Assembly: GCA_903642215.1 (NCBI GenBank)
Contig: CAHJWG010000001.1
Location: forward strand, 248,001-312,000
DNA from: Sphingobacteriaceae bacterium
GTDB lineage: Bacteria; Bacteroidota; Bacteroidia; Sphingobacteriales; Sphingobacteriaceae
Direction: 5' to 3'
Length of the DNA stretch: 64,000 bases
The notes beneath the pieces are model-generated. The model saw only the letters and a list, made by a program, of their open reading frames with translations, was not told where the DNA came from and did no database searches. A program made the translations under genes and the position numbers. This document shows, in pieces, positions 26,180 through 34,707 of this stretch; within the stretch, counting starts at the first letter, position 1; every line of letters starts with the position of its first letter.

Positions 26180-26554
26180 ATGAAACAGATTAAAGAACTA
26201 ACCCGAGCTGAAGAACAGATTATGCAAGTACTGTGGCAACTGGAAAAAGCCTTTGTAAAAGAAGTAATAGACGAATTGCCTTTACCCAAACCTGCGTATA
26301 ATACCGTTTCTACTTTTATCCGCATTTTAGAAACCAAGGGTTTTATCGCCCACAATTCTTTTGGCAAAAGCCATCAGTATTATCCGCTGATCAGCAAGGA
26401 AGAATACCAGAATTTTTCGGCTGATAAACTGCTGAACGGATATTTCGACAATTCGGTAGAACGCATGTTTTCCTTTTTTGTGGAGAAGGAAAAGATCGAC
26501 CTAAAAGAAGCAGATGAAATTTTAAAAATGATTGAAAAACTTAAAAACAAATAA
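26180..26554 (+). CDS. BlaI/MecI family transcriptional repressor
   Basis: A 124-residue winged-helix repressor: KELTRAEEQIMQVLWQLEKAFVKEVIDELP (quoted as family opening), PAYNTVSTFIRILETKGFIAH as recognition helix and wing, then a dimerisation tail with SVERMFSFFVEKEKIDLKEADEILKMI. Family members are released by the protease of a BlaR1-type sensor, and such a gene follows by 2 bases. The region upstream, shared with the divergent beta-CASP gene, is probably its operator, but I do not see a clear dyad. Confidence 0.92.
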   Translation: MKQIKELTRAEEQIMQVLWQLEKAFVKEVIDELPLPKPAYNTVSTFIRILETKGFIAHNSFGKSHQYYPLISKEEYQNFSADKLLNGYFDNSVERMFSFFVEKEKIDLKEADEILKMIEKLKNK

Positions 26555-26556
26555 TC

Positions 26557-28482
26557 ATGAACTGGTGGCATTACCTGATTTTAGCAAACCTGTATCTGGC
26601 TATGTTTTACGGGTTTTACCTGCTGCTTTTACGCAAGGAAACTTATTTTATGCTCAACCGCGTTTACCTGGTTTCGGCAGCGATATTATCTTTTTTTATC
26701 CCGCTGATCTAATCAGAATGGGTTAAAAACCTGTTTATCACCCAAAAAGTACAGCGGACGATTTATTACATCGATCCCGGTTTTGTGTACCAGGTTTCGC
26801 CACCAGCAGACAATAGTTTTACGGTCGGCCAATTTTTCACAAGCGTTTACTGGCTGGTGGCCATGCTGCTTTTTGCACGGTTATTTTATCGTTTTTTTGT
26901 GTTGAGCAGATTAATGCAGCAAAACGAAAGTGGCCGGGCTTATTCCTTTTTCGGGCAGATTAAAGTAGATTACCAACTGCCTGACTACGAAGTTGTTTAT
27001 CAGCACGAAACCATTCATGCCAAGCATTTACATTCTGCAGATGTGCTTCTGTTTGAAATACTTACTATCCTAAACTGGTTTAACCCGGTTATTTATTTCT
27101 ACCGGAAAGCAATTAAACACAATCACGAATTTATTGCCGACCAAAATGCAGTCAGTTTCGGTGTTGATAAATCTGATTATGCGCTATTGCTGCTCAGCCA
27201 AACGATGGGTATCGAGCCGAACAATCTGGTCAATAGCTTTTTCAACCATTCACTTTTAAAACAACGGATTATGATGCTGCACAAAAACCCATCCCGCAGG
27301 AGCGCACTACTAAAATATGGCTTGTCTGCACCACTTTTTGCGGCCATGCTGATTTTGACTTCGGCAACAGTAAGCAAACAGGAAACCATCCAAAAAATAT
27401 CTGATAATATCAGCAGTGATGCCACGATTAGAGAAGTCGCGGTAAATTTATCACCTCAGATAAATGTTGTGCCGGTACTTCCTACAAAACTAAATTCGCC
27501 GGTAATTATAGTATCACCTTTGAAGGGGAAAGTAGTTGATCCAAATGGCGAGCCTTTGGCTGGAGTTAAAATTTCTTATGCTAAAAGAAGTATCAATATT
27601 ACTTCTGACAAGGACGGAAATTTTAAAATTAGTAATTATAATGAAGGTGATATAGTTTCTTTTAATTCTAAAGATAAAGGCTACGGTAACATTACAAAGA
27701 GTTTTAGAAATGTAAATGGAAAACTATCTGTAATTGTATTGCATCCAAGTATTGAAATTACTTTAATAGCACCATCTAATAAGGACGGCGAACCAGTTAG
27801 TTTTGCATCAGTAGAAAAACTTCCTTCTTTTCCAGGAGGCGAAGCTGGTTTCGGTAATTTCTTAGCCAAATCCATCCGCTATCCAAAAATTGCTAAAGAA
27901 AATAAGACAGCTGGTAGAGTAATCATAAGTTTCATCGTAGAAAAGGATGGCTCATTAACTAATATCAAAGTGTTGCGCGATATCGGCGGTGGCTGCGGAG
28001 AGGAGGCAATCCGGGTTTTGAGTTTATCTCCAGCATGGAACCCGGGAATGCAGGATGGAAAACCAGTTCGGGTTGCTTTTACGATGCCTGTTAATTTTAC
28101 TTTAGAAGGAAATGCAAAAAGCTTAGTGTCTACTAAAACAACACACTTAGACAGTGCAAGTAATCCTGAACTTTACAAACGTGGAGTTGAATTAATGAAA
28201 AAGGCAACAAGTGTTACCATAGGCGGTTTTGGCGGACCTGATTCAGCAAGACAGAGAAAGCCTTCGGAAACAATACCTCTTCAAGCTAAAATGATGGGTT
28301 TAAATGATCCTCTCTATATTCTTGATGGCACACCAATAGATAAAGATAATTTTAGCAAAATAAAACCTAATGATATTGAAAGTATAAGTGTATTTAAGAG
28401 TACAAAAGCAATAGAAAGATATGGCGACAAAGGTAAAAACGGTGTAATTGAAATCACAATGAAAAAAGGTAAAAAACCTTAA
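26557..28482 (+). pseudogene. BlaR1-type M56 peptidase fused to TonB_C and plug-like domains, interrupted by an in-frame stop
   Basis: The reading frame starts at 26557 (MNWWHYLILANLYLAMFYGF) but has a TAA at codon 52 (26710-26712), where CAA (Gln) would fit: PLI*SEWVKNLF. The frame is otherwise open to 28482, 641 codons. Domains: N-terminal membrane helices, M56 zinc motif HETIHAKHLHSADVLLFE, helix NWFNPVIYFYRKAIKHNHEF with EFIADQNA, a membrane helix near residue 265, a carboxypeptidase-regulatory-like domain (GKVVDPNGEPLAGVKISY), a TonB_C domain (KLPSFPGGEAGFGNFL...) and a plug-like tail (DPLYILDGTPIDKDNF). Either one nonsense mutation inactivates the sensor or a restart (GTG at 26785) gives a shorter protein without the first helices. 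Confidence 0.8.
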
Positions 28483-28495
28483 TACTTCTTTTACC
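28482..28495 (-). repeat. Dispersed repeat copy abutting the BlaR1-like stop codon
   Basis: Exact copy ATACTTCTTTTACC. Its first base is the last base of the TAA stop. The same 30-base context (copy followed by a TAAAAATCAGCAG stretch) recurs at 28680. Confidence 0.9.
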
Positions 28496-28499
28496 GCAT

Positions 28500-28531
28500 A
28501 AAAATCAGCAGTGTAATCAGTGCTGATTTTT
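28500..28531 (+). terminator. Intrinsic terminator after the BlaR1-like gene
   Basis: AAAAATCAGCA (28500-28510) pairs with TGCTGATTTTT (28521-28531) over 11 bp with a 10-base loop, followed by TGATTTTTG on the plus strand. Confidence 0.75.
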
Positions 28532-28541
28532 TGATTTTTGC

Positions 28542-28611
28542 CATTTCGAACGAAGTGAGAAATCTTCATCAAATAATAAAAGCAGAAGATTTCTCACTTC
28601 AGATCGAAATG
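28542..28611. repeat. Dispersed palindromic element, copy 2 (best preserved)
   Basis: GAAGTGAGAAATCTTC (28552-28567) and GAAGATTTCTCACTTC (28585-28600) pair perfectly over 16 bp; outer arms CATTTCGA (28542-28549) and TCGAAATG (28604-28611) pair over 8 bp. The loop is 17 bases. No coding capacity. Confidence 0.85.
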
Positions 28612-28679
28612 ACAGCGAAACATAATGCAAAGCAAAATATAACTTATAAAAGAGCACTATCAACTAACCTCAAACCTTA

Positions 28680-28693
28680 ATACTTCTTTTACC
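28680..28693 (-). repeat. Dispersed repeat copy, duplicated context
   Basis: Exact copy ATACTTCTTTTACC. Both this copy and the one at 28482 are preceded by CCTTA and followed within 7 bases by AAAATCAGCAGTG, so a segment of about 35 bases was duplicated. Confidence 0.9.
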
Positions 28694-28740
28694 ACCTAAA
28701 AAATCAGCAGTGCCAAGTTGGTGCTACTTTTTTTATACAC

Positions 28741-28870
28741 TGTCTCGTTAAACGAAAGCAGAGCCACCACAACGGTAGCTAATCAAGCGTGTTGGGCTGA
28801 ATGCCGCCCGGAGGCGATCCGGCATTCTTGAATTTTTGGTTCTTTTTGTTCAAGCAAAAAGAACGGACAA
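28741..28870. repeat. Hairpin-rich non-coding element (REP-like)
   Basis: Two hairpins lie in tandem: GAATGCC (28799-28805) with GGCATTC (28821-28827), and GTTCTTTTTG (28839-28848) with CAAAAAGAAC (28855-28864, 10 bp, 6-base loop). The G+C-rich middle contrasts with the A+T-rich surroundings. No transposase frame is present, so it looks like a non-autonomous REP-like element. Confidence 0.6.
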
Positions 28871-28893
28871 AAGAAAAACCTTATTACTTTGAA

Positions 28894-28922
28894 GAAGATT
28901 CCTCTCTTCGTTTGGAATGACA
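28894..28922. repeat. Dispersed palindromic element, right arm only (copy 3)
   Basis: GAAGATTCCTCTCTTCG followed by TTTGGAATGACA resembles the right arms of the copies at 24607 and 31118. No left arm is seen nearby. Confidence 0.6.
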
Positions 28923-28956
28923 AAATGTTGATACTGAATTAAATAAAGCCGGAAAA

Positions 28957-29985
28957 TTATAATCGGAAACCATCAACCGACCTCAGCCCTAATCCGAATG
29001 CTTCTTTTAGCACATATTTTCCGTCAGCAAAATCCGGGTTTTGATAAGGGTTATTTTTGGTGAGAAACGGCCCGTCCAAATCGGCCCAATCGCAAAGCGG
29101 AGCCAAAGCCGCGGCGGCTAAAGTAGCGCAACTTGTTTCGCTCATGCAACCGATCAATACTTTTAAACCGAGTTCTTTAGCCTTTAAAATCATGCGGTGG
29201 CCTTCATACATGCCGGCGGATTTCATCAGTTTTACGTTGATGCCGTGATAAACACCTTTCGCTTTTTCTACATCTGCAAAACGCTGAACAGCTTCATCGC
29301 CGATAATAGCAACCGGACTATTTTCGGTTAACCAAGCGTTTCCATCCACATCATTTTTATCCATCGGCTGCTCAATAAGTTCTACGCCTTGCTCGTGCAA
29401 CCAGTAAATTTTATCGAGTGATTGCTGCCTGTCCGTCCAGCCCTGGTTCGCATCTACATAAAGCGGAACATTGGTAACCGAACGGACGGCACGTATAATT
29501 TCCTCGTCATTATCTCGACCTAACTTAATTTTAATCACTTTAAAACCAGCTGCTTCCTGTGCTTTTTTAAGCATCATTTCGGGCGTATCCAAACCCAAAG
29601 TAAAACTGGTAACCGGCATCAGTTCAGGATCAGCATGAAACATTTTATAACAAGGTTTCTGCTCTAACTTCCCGATTAAATCATAGAAAGCAATATCAAT
29701 AGCCGCTTTAATGTTTGGGTTTCCCGGTGCCAAATCATCCAGATAAGCCATCACTTTTTCCATATTAAAAGGATGATGAAACCGGCTTAAATCTACTTTT
29801 TTCAGGAAAGCCGTAGCTGTTTCCGGGTTTTCACCCATATACGGCACCATGGAAGCTTCGCCAAAACCGGTAAAACTTTCGTATTCCAATTGCAGCAGTA
29901 TCAAAGGCGTTGCAGTCCGGGTAAATTTAGAAATGCCGAACGGATATTTTAGTTCGAGCTGGTAAGGTTGGTAAGTCAGTTTCAT
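28957..29985 (-). CDS. L-Ala-D/L-Glu (dipeptide) epimerase, enolase superfamily
   Basis: A 342-residue enolase-superfamily enzyme. The catalytic lysine motif KVIKIKLG (about residue 153), metal ligands in YVDANQGW (Asp), ELIEQPM (Glu) and AIIGDEAV (Asp), and the second lysine in INVKLMKSAG are all present, with IGCMSETSCATLAAAAL and DLDGPFL near the end. The group epimerises L-Ala-Glu from recycled peptidoglycan peptides. A near copy of the dispersed repeat encodes VLKEAFGL near the C-terminus. No signal peptide; cytoplasmic. Confidence 0.9.
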   Translation of the reverse strand: MKLTYQPYQLELKYPFGISKFTRTATPLILLQLEYESFTGFGEASMVPYMGENPETATAFLKKVDLSRFHHPFNMEKVMAYLDDLAPGNPNIKAAIDIAFYDLIGKLEQKPCYKMFHADPELMPVTSFTLGLDTPEMMLKKAQEAAGFKVIKIKLGRDNDEEIIRAVRSVTNVPLYVDANQGWTDRQQSLDKIYWLHEQGVELIEQPMDKNDVDGNAWLTENSPVAIIGDEAVQRFADVEKAKGVYHGINVKLMKSAGMYEGHRMILKAKELGLKVLIGCMSETSCATLAAAALAPLCDWADLDGPFLTKNNPYQNPDFADGKYVLKEAFGLGLRSVDGFRL

Positions 29986-30041
29986 GTTAAATCGCCTAAA
30001 GCTAAAAATTCTCCCACAAAATCATTTCTATCTTTGGCGAT

Positions 30042-31031
30042 ATGCAAACGGAAATTTATCAGCCTTTCGACAAATTTAATTTTGGCAATAAAACTTGTTT
30101 TCTCAGCGGAAAACCACTGCAATCCGAAGAAGAAAAAATACAGGTTTTCCCGGCCTGGCTGCTTGCAAAATATAATCTGTACGATCAGCCTTTTAAAATG
30201 CTGGACGAAAACTTCCCGACTTATAAAGACTTAAAATTACCTTGCTCCGCAGAAGTAAATAACCTGTATTTAGAACCGTTGGAAGCAGAAATAAAAGCGG
30301 CTTTTGAACAAGGTTTTGATGCCGTAAACCAGCTGGACGAATGGAAACTGTTTATTTGGGCGGGCAAAATTATGTACGGCATTATTTTTAACGAGCTGCA
30401 ATCTGCCATTCGCCAGCAATATGCGGAAGGCCAGGGTTTAAATATTTCGCAATCGCTGATGCACAAATTCAGCTCGCTGCATATGATGTTGCAGATGCTG
30501 TTTTTACCGATAGTTTTTGAGGATTTTAAACCGTACAGTTTTTTCCTATTTAAAATTAATCCGCAAACAACAGAATTTAATTATCGCGATGAAATCAATT
30601 CGCTTACTTTTTCTTTGCGTTTAAAGGATTTCGGTTTTATTTTTTGCTTGCAGGATAACGGCGCAAATGCAGTTTATCACCAGGAAATACTGAAAAAAAT
30701 TGCCGGACAAACCTTGCATCCGATCCAGTTTGAAGAATTTTGCGGAAGGATTTTTTATTCGGCTTATCTGTTTAACCGTTTGCCGGAATACAACATACTT
30801 CCCGTTCAAAACAAAATTTATGTAGAAGCGATGCCGCTAAAAGGCTTGAGTGCAAAACCGCTTTTCGACGAGTGGAAACCCAAAGTTTACGGTCAGGTTT
30901 TAGAAAACTTCTGGAAACCCTGGGGCTTTTTACTACTGGAAATCATCAAAAACCCGGAACAGCCAATGAGTTTTTTAGTTGATAAAAACAGTATGTTTAT
31001 TAAAGCAGAGGAAATTGAGCTGGCGGGGTGA
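30042..31031 (+). CDS. Conserved-looking protein of unknown function
   Basis: A 329-residue cytoplasmic protein, divergent from the dipeptide epimerase gene. I do not recognise the family. The N-terminal part has CFLSGKPLQSEEEKIQVFP followed by WLLAKYNLYDQPFKML; the middle is alpha-helical with a hydrophobic stretch SLHMMLQMLFLPIVFEDF; there is no signal peptide or membrane segment of clear length. An exact sister repeat (30981-30994) encodes VDKNSMF near its end. Start chosen at the first ATG after the divergent promoter region. Confidence 0.75.
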   Translation: MQTEIYQPFDKFNFGNKTCFLSGKPLQSEEEKIQVFPAWLLAKYNLYDQPFKMLDENFPTYKDLKLPCSAEVNNLYLEPLEAEIKAAFEQGFDAVNQLDEWKLFIWAGKIMYGIIFNELQSAIRQQYAEGQGLNISQSLMHKFSSLHMMLQMLFLPIVFEDFKPYSFFLFKINPQTTEFNYRDEINSLTFSLRLKDFGFIFCLQDNGANAVYHQEILKKIAGQTLHPIQFEEFCGRIFYSAYLFNRLPEYNILPVQNKIYVEAMPLKGLSAKPLFDEWKPKVYGQVLENFWKPWGFLLLEIIKNPEQPMSFLVDKNSMFIKAEEIELAG

Positions 31032-31041
31032 TTCCTCGCGT

Positions 31042-31146
31042 TGTCATTCCGACGGTAGGAGGAATCTTCATTTAATAATATACTTCTTTTATCGGTATAA
31101 AATCTTTATGCTTCGGTGAAGATTTCTCCCTGCGGTCGAAATGACA
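31042..31146. repeat. Dispersed palindromic element, copy 4, with a repeat copy in its loop
   Basis: Left arm TGTCATTCCGACGG...GGAATCTTCA (31042-31070) and right arm GAAGATTTCTCCCTGCGG...CGAAATGACA (31118-31146) are imperfect inverted copies. The loop contains an exact dispersed repeat ATACTTCTTTTATC (31080-31093). It lies between convergent genes and may serve both as a terminator. Confidence 0.8.
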
Positions 31147-31163
31147 GCAGGGTTGAACTAACA

Positions 31164-31778
31164 TTACTGCAATCCCAATTTCCCAAAAAAGTAAGGCACC
31201 ACTTGCGGATATAAAATTATGGTGATTAAAATACCATTCAACGCGCCGTAAAAATGTGCATCATGGTTGATGGTATCGGCTTGCTGGCGCGAAGCATAAA
31301 CGCAATAAACTAAGTACAAAACGCCGAATAAGATTGCCGGAATAGGAATCGGCAGCGGCAGGATCATCATTTTCGTCATCGGATCAAACATAATAAAGCT
31401 GAAAACAATGGCGGAAACTGCGCCGGAAGCACCTAAAGTTCGGTACCAGAAATCTTCCCGATGCTTCATTACGGTTGGTAAATCGCTCAACGCTAAACTT
31501 ACGATGTATAAAACGGCAAATTGCCAGTGTCCGATAATCCGCTCCAAATTAAAAGCGAAAAAATAATACGAAAGCATGTTGAAAAACAAATGCTGCCAGT
31601 CTTTATGGATTAAACCACTGGTTATCAAGGTATAAATTTTTTGTTTACGGGAAACCTGGTACGGACTTAAAATCAGGTTTTCATAAATTCCCGGATTGGA
31701 AAAAGCCAGCAAACTGGTTAAAAGCGTGATCATAAAAATAGCCGAGGCTACAGGTGTTACAAAAATATATTCAAGCAT
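31164..31778 (-). CDS. Rhomboid family intramembrane serine protease
   Basis: A 204-residue membrane protein with six helices. The rhomboid motifs are visible: HLFFNMLSYYFFA with the HxxxN-like entry (about residue 63), catalytic serine in TLGASGAVSAI (GASGA, about residue 117), and a histidine in NHDAHFYGALNG (about residue 172) as second member of the dyad. It cleaves membrane-anchored substrates. Its start lies 2 bases before the M14 peptidase stop, so the two are probably co-transcribed. Confidence 0.93.
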   Translation of the reverse strand: MLEYIFVTPVASAIFMITLLTSLLAFSNPGIYENLILSPYQVSRKQKIYTLITSGLIHKDWQHLFFNMLSYYFFAFNLERIIGHWQFAVLYIVSLALSDLPTVMKHREDFWYRTLGASGAVSAIVFSFIMFDPMTKMMILPLPIPIPAILFGVLYLVYCVYASRQQADTINHDAHFYGALNGILITIILYPQVVPYFFGKLGLQ

Positions 31779-31780
31779 AA

Positions 31781-33523
31781 CTAATTTAAATTTAACTTAA
31801 CCGAATTCATCATCCGGCAAACAGGATAACGCAAAAATGTTGGTTCCATATAAACCGAATTTTTATAAACAAAGTTAAGCTGTGCCGCCGCACTTTTCGC
31901 CAGTTCCGGGTTTTTTACTTTTTCGGCTTCCAGCTTTTGCTTTAATTGCGGGTCTTTTTTTAATAAACCGGCAGCAACATCTTCAAAAACGTAATCCGAA
32001 AAATATTCTTTTTGGCCGAGGATGGAATCAAAAAAGTTCCAGGCAAAAAAAGAATCCACGCCTTGCGGCTCTAAAGTTTCTACAATGTAACGGTTTAAGG
32101 ATTGATCAGCATAAACTACAACATCGCCCTGGTAAAATTTTATAGATGCTTCTTTTACCGATACTTTTACGTTGTTGTGCAAATAATGGCCTTCAAACGG
32201 ACGGGCCGGCGTTTTATAATCAGCGATGGAATAAGTTTGAACGGTTAAAGTTGTATCTGTTTTAAGGCGATGCGTTTTTACGCCGTTCCTTTCCATCAAA
32301 TCAATCACTTTTCCCCAAGCCTGCGGAATGATATAAGCGGCTGGTTTATCTGCAAAAACTGTTGCTTTATACGTATTGTAGTAGCGGATATTTTTGGTGA
32401 AAGGCTTAGTTCGATCATAAAATAACCTCGGCAAACCGCTCACTTCGCTTGGTTTATAACCGGCCGTAAAACCTTTAAAAGTGATGGTATCAAAACTGGT
32501 TTTATCCAGTTCCCAATTTAAGGCAAAGCTTTTTTGCGTTTTGGTTTCTTCATCTGCCTGCAACTTTATTTTGCCGATAAAAACAGTATCACGCTGCACA
32601 ATGTCAATCAAATGCTGCATCAAATCGTAAGTAGAAATTACACGCGGCGCAAAAGCTTTTAGCATATGTGTTTCGCTGATATAACTGATGATATTCCGTT
32701 GCGCCGTAAAACCGGACGAATAACGCGGCGTTTCCAGGAAAGCAACAATCCCGGAATCCGGCGTGGCACCTTCAGATTCTACATAAGGCGTCATCTCGAA
32801 ACCGCTTTTTTTCATTCTCGAAAACAGTTCAGGCGTCAAAGTTTTTGAGGTATAATCGGCAATAATCCGGTTTTGCTTGTTGTGCTGCGTTTCGATCAAA
32901 GTCATTACATACTGGTAATCTGCGCCGTCGCTGGTATGGTTATCCAAAAAAACATCCGGCTTCCAGGTATTCAAAATCTGCATAAAAGCTAAGGCATTTT
33001 TAGAATCAGCTTTGATGAAATCGCGGTTTAAATCCAGGTTCCGGTAATTGCCGCGAAAACCGTAAGCTGCCGGCCCGTTTTGGTTTACACGCGAAAGTCC
33101 GCGGTTTAAACAGCCATCAATGTTATAGACGGCGATCAAACAAATAACCACATTAACTGGCAAAGCATTCTTTTTCAGCAGATCACGAACCAGCATCATA
33201 CTTGCATCAATTCCTTCCGGCTCGCCGGGATGGATGCCGTTATTGATTAATATTACCCGTTTATTTTGCTTTTTGATCATCGCCGGATCAAAAACTTTAT
33301 CTTTTGAAAGTACGATCAACTGCAGCGGTTTGCCGATATCCGTTGTGCCGATGTTATAAACTTTAAGCTGATCGTACTGCTTATCCAATTGCTCGTAATA
33401 ACTTACAATCTGCGCATAAGTTGCCGTAGTATTTTTCTGCGGATCTTTTTCAAAAGGCGTTAATTGTGCTTTAGTGAAAAAGGAAATCAGCATAAAAGAA
33501 AAAATAAACAGAAAATTTTTCAT
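31781..33523 (-). CDS. M14 family zinc carboxypeptidase
   Basis: A 580-residue exported peptidase with signal peptide (FLFIFSFMLISFFTKAQ). Zinc ligands are in NNGIHPGEPEGIDASMMLVR (HxxE, about residue 97) and DNHTSDGADYQY (His, about residue 195). The C-terminal half lacks catalytic motifs and probably forms substrate-binding domains. An exact dispersed repeat copy at 32146-32159 encodes VKEAS, and an exact sister repeat lies at 32576-32589. Confidence 0.9.
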   Translation of the reverse strand: MKNFLFIFSFMLISFFTKAQLTPFEKDPQKNTTATYAQIVSYYEQLDKQYDQLKVYNIGTTDIGKPLQLIVLSKDKVFDPAMIKKQNKRVILINNGIHPGEPEGIDASMMLVRDLLKKNALPVNVVICLIAVYNIDGCLNRGLSRVNQNGPAAYGFRGNYRNLDLNRDFIKADSKNALAFMQILNTWKPDVFLDNHTSDGADYQYVMTLIETQHNKQNRIIADYTSKTLTPELFSRMKKSGFEMTPYVESEGATPDSGIVAFLETPRYSSGFTAQRNIISYISETHMLKAFAPRVISTYDLMQHLIDIVQRDTVFIGKIKLQADEETKTQKSFALNWELDKTSFDTITFKGFTAGYKPSEVSGLPRLFYDRTKPFTKNIRYYNTYKATVFADKPAAYIIPQAWGKVIDLMERNGVKTHRLKTDTTLTVQTYSIADYKTPARPFEGHYLHNNVKVSVKEASIKFYQGDVVVYADQSLNRYIVETLEPQGVDSFFAWNFFDSILGQKEYFSDYVFEDVAAGLLKKDPQLKQKLEAEKVKNPELAKSAAAQLNFVYKNSVYMEPTFLRYPVCRMMNSVKLNLN

Positions 33524-33551
33524 GCTGAAAAGATAGAAAAGATTCCTGGTG

Positions 33552-33565
33552 ATACTTCTTTTATC
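33552..33565 (-). repeat. Dispersed repeat copy overlapping a stop codon
   Basis: Exact copy ATACTTCTTTTATC. Its last two bases are part of the TGA stop (33564-33566) of the YjbR-family gene. Confidence 0.9.
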
Positions 33566-33920
33566 AACCTTTTTTTGAGAAACTTTCCCGGATATTTTTT
33601 GGCAGGTTTTTAACGATCAAATCATACGAATGATCGATCATTTCCGTCAATTGCTTGTTTGTAAGATTTCCATCGATAAAAACAGTATTCCAATGCGTTT
33701 TATTCATATGGAAACCTGGCTGCACTTCGCTGTAACTTTCCCGAAGTTCGATGGCTAAATCAGGATTGCATTTCACATTAAAACGATCCTTGTTTTCCAA
33801 ACTCAGCAATAAAAATATCTTGTTCCCTGCTTTAAACACAACAGTATCATCGCCAAAAGGCATCGCTTCTACCGCTCCCGGTTTTTGTAAACAACAATCT
33901 CTTATCGATTCAACATTCAT
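33564..33920 (-). CDS. MmcQ/YjbR family protein
   Basis: A 118-residue protein of the YjbR double-wing fold family. Characteristic segments are VEAMPFGDDTVVFKAGNKIF, FNVKCNPDLAIELRESY and the C-terminal GFHMNKTHWNTVFIDG. Function is not established; DNA binding has been proposed for the fold. An exact sister repeat lies in it at 33675-33688, encoding NTVFIDG. It follows the barrel protein gene by 2 bases. Confidence 0.9.
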   Translation of the reverse strand: MNVESIRDCCLQKPGAVEAMPFGDDTVVFKAGNKIFLLLSLENKDRFNVKCNPDLAIELRESYSEVQPGFHMNKTHWNTVFIDGNLTNKQLTEMIDHSYDLIVKNLPKNIRESFSKKG

Positions 33921-33922
33921 GA

Positions 33923-34645
33923 TCAGTAAAACCCGCGTATTGGTTTTTTGTAGGAAATCGGATTACCGAAGCTGTATTTAACACAAACGAATATTTGCGC
34001 GTACCGGTCGACATGATTGTTTTTAAAAATCGAAGGCGGATCAGCGTAACCATCCAAACCTTCGCCGTAAACCCAGTTCATTTCGTAACCCAAATTAACT
34101 TTTACAGAAGGTTCTTCATAAAAGTTAAAAAATTTAATCTCATAACCGGTTCTAAACGGAACTGCTAATTCTGTACTTGCATCCACTCCCGGAAAAACAT
34201 ACGAAGGATCGTTAAGGCTGTTGCGCTGTACAAAAGTCATACTGTTATGAACCAGGCCCAAGCCGGTACCAACATAAAAATTTTTGATAAAATTTAGAAA
34301 TTTCCTGTTCTGGTAATCAATAAATTCTCCCGCCTGGAAATCGGCATACAAATAGGCAGCTTTATAACTGTTTTCAAAAGCACGCGTGTGCTGATCGGTT
34401 TTGGTATCGCCGCCGGCCAACTTACCAGCCTGCAGCTCGGCAGAAAAAGTTACGTAAGGACTGTAACTGTAATTAAAATTAACAAAAAAAGAAGCTTTGG
34501 TTATTTCCTTCGGCACATCTGCAAAAGCCCTGGCAGAACCGCCGCCGGCACCAATGCTATACAGCGTATAATTATAACTAAGTTGGGCAAGTAAAATTTT
34601 ACTGCATAAAAACAGTATTGCAGTTAAAAGGACACACTTTTTCAA
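33923..34645 (-). CDS. Outer-membrane beta-barrel protein (second of a tandem pair)
   Basis: A 240-residue exported protein with signal peptide ending LLAQLSYNY. It has alternating strands rich in aromatic residues (NFNYSYSPYVTFSAELQAG, YAQIFVCVKYSFGNPISY) as in small outer-membrane barrels. The upstream gene encodes a related protein: QLSYNYTLYSIGAG compares with QIGYNYDQFSLGVG, and IYIGTGAGVI with FYVGTGLGLV. Both end in a KPI motif (SYKKPIRGFY, SYRKPIHVGAF). Function is unknown. Near sister repeat at 34605-34618 within the signal-peptide codons. Confidence 0.8.
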   Translation of the reverse strand: MKKCVLLTAILFLCSKILLAQLSYNYTLYSIGAGGGSARAFADVPKEITKASFFVNFNYSYSPYVTFSAELQAGKLAGGDTKTDQHTRAFENSYKAAYLYADFQAGEFIDYQNRKFLNFIKNFYVGTGLGLVHNSMTFVQRNSLNDPSYVFPGVDASTELAVPFRTGYEIKFFNFYEEPSVKVNLGYEMNWVYGEGLDGYADPPSIFKNNHVDRYAQIFVCVKYSFGNPISYKKPIRGFY

Positions 34646-34707
34646 GGACGTTGTTTAATAAAAACAAAGTAACTATTATTTTATGGTTAAATTTATTTCT
34701 TTAAAAA

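Larger units (their letters stand above)
28483..28956. other. 474-bp gene-free repeat cluster
   Basis: No credible gene. The region holds a plus-strand terminator, two exact dispersed repeat copies in a duplicated context, a long palindromic element, a hairpin-rich element (28741-28870) and a right-arm remnant of the palindromic family. It is the densest repeat cluster in the window. Confidence 0.8.

Noticed and set aside
28300-28572. Minus-strand frame across the BlaR1-like 3' end
   Set aside because: It overlaps the real gene and the repeat region and has a low-complexity translation.
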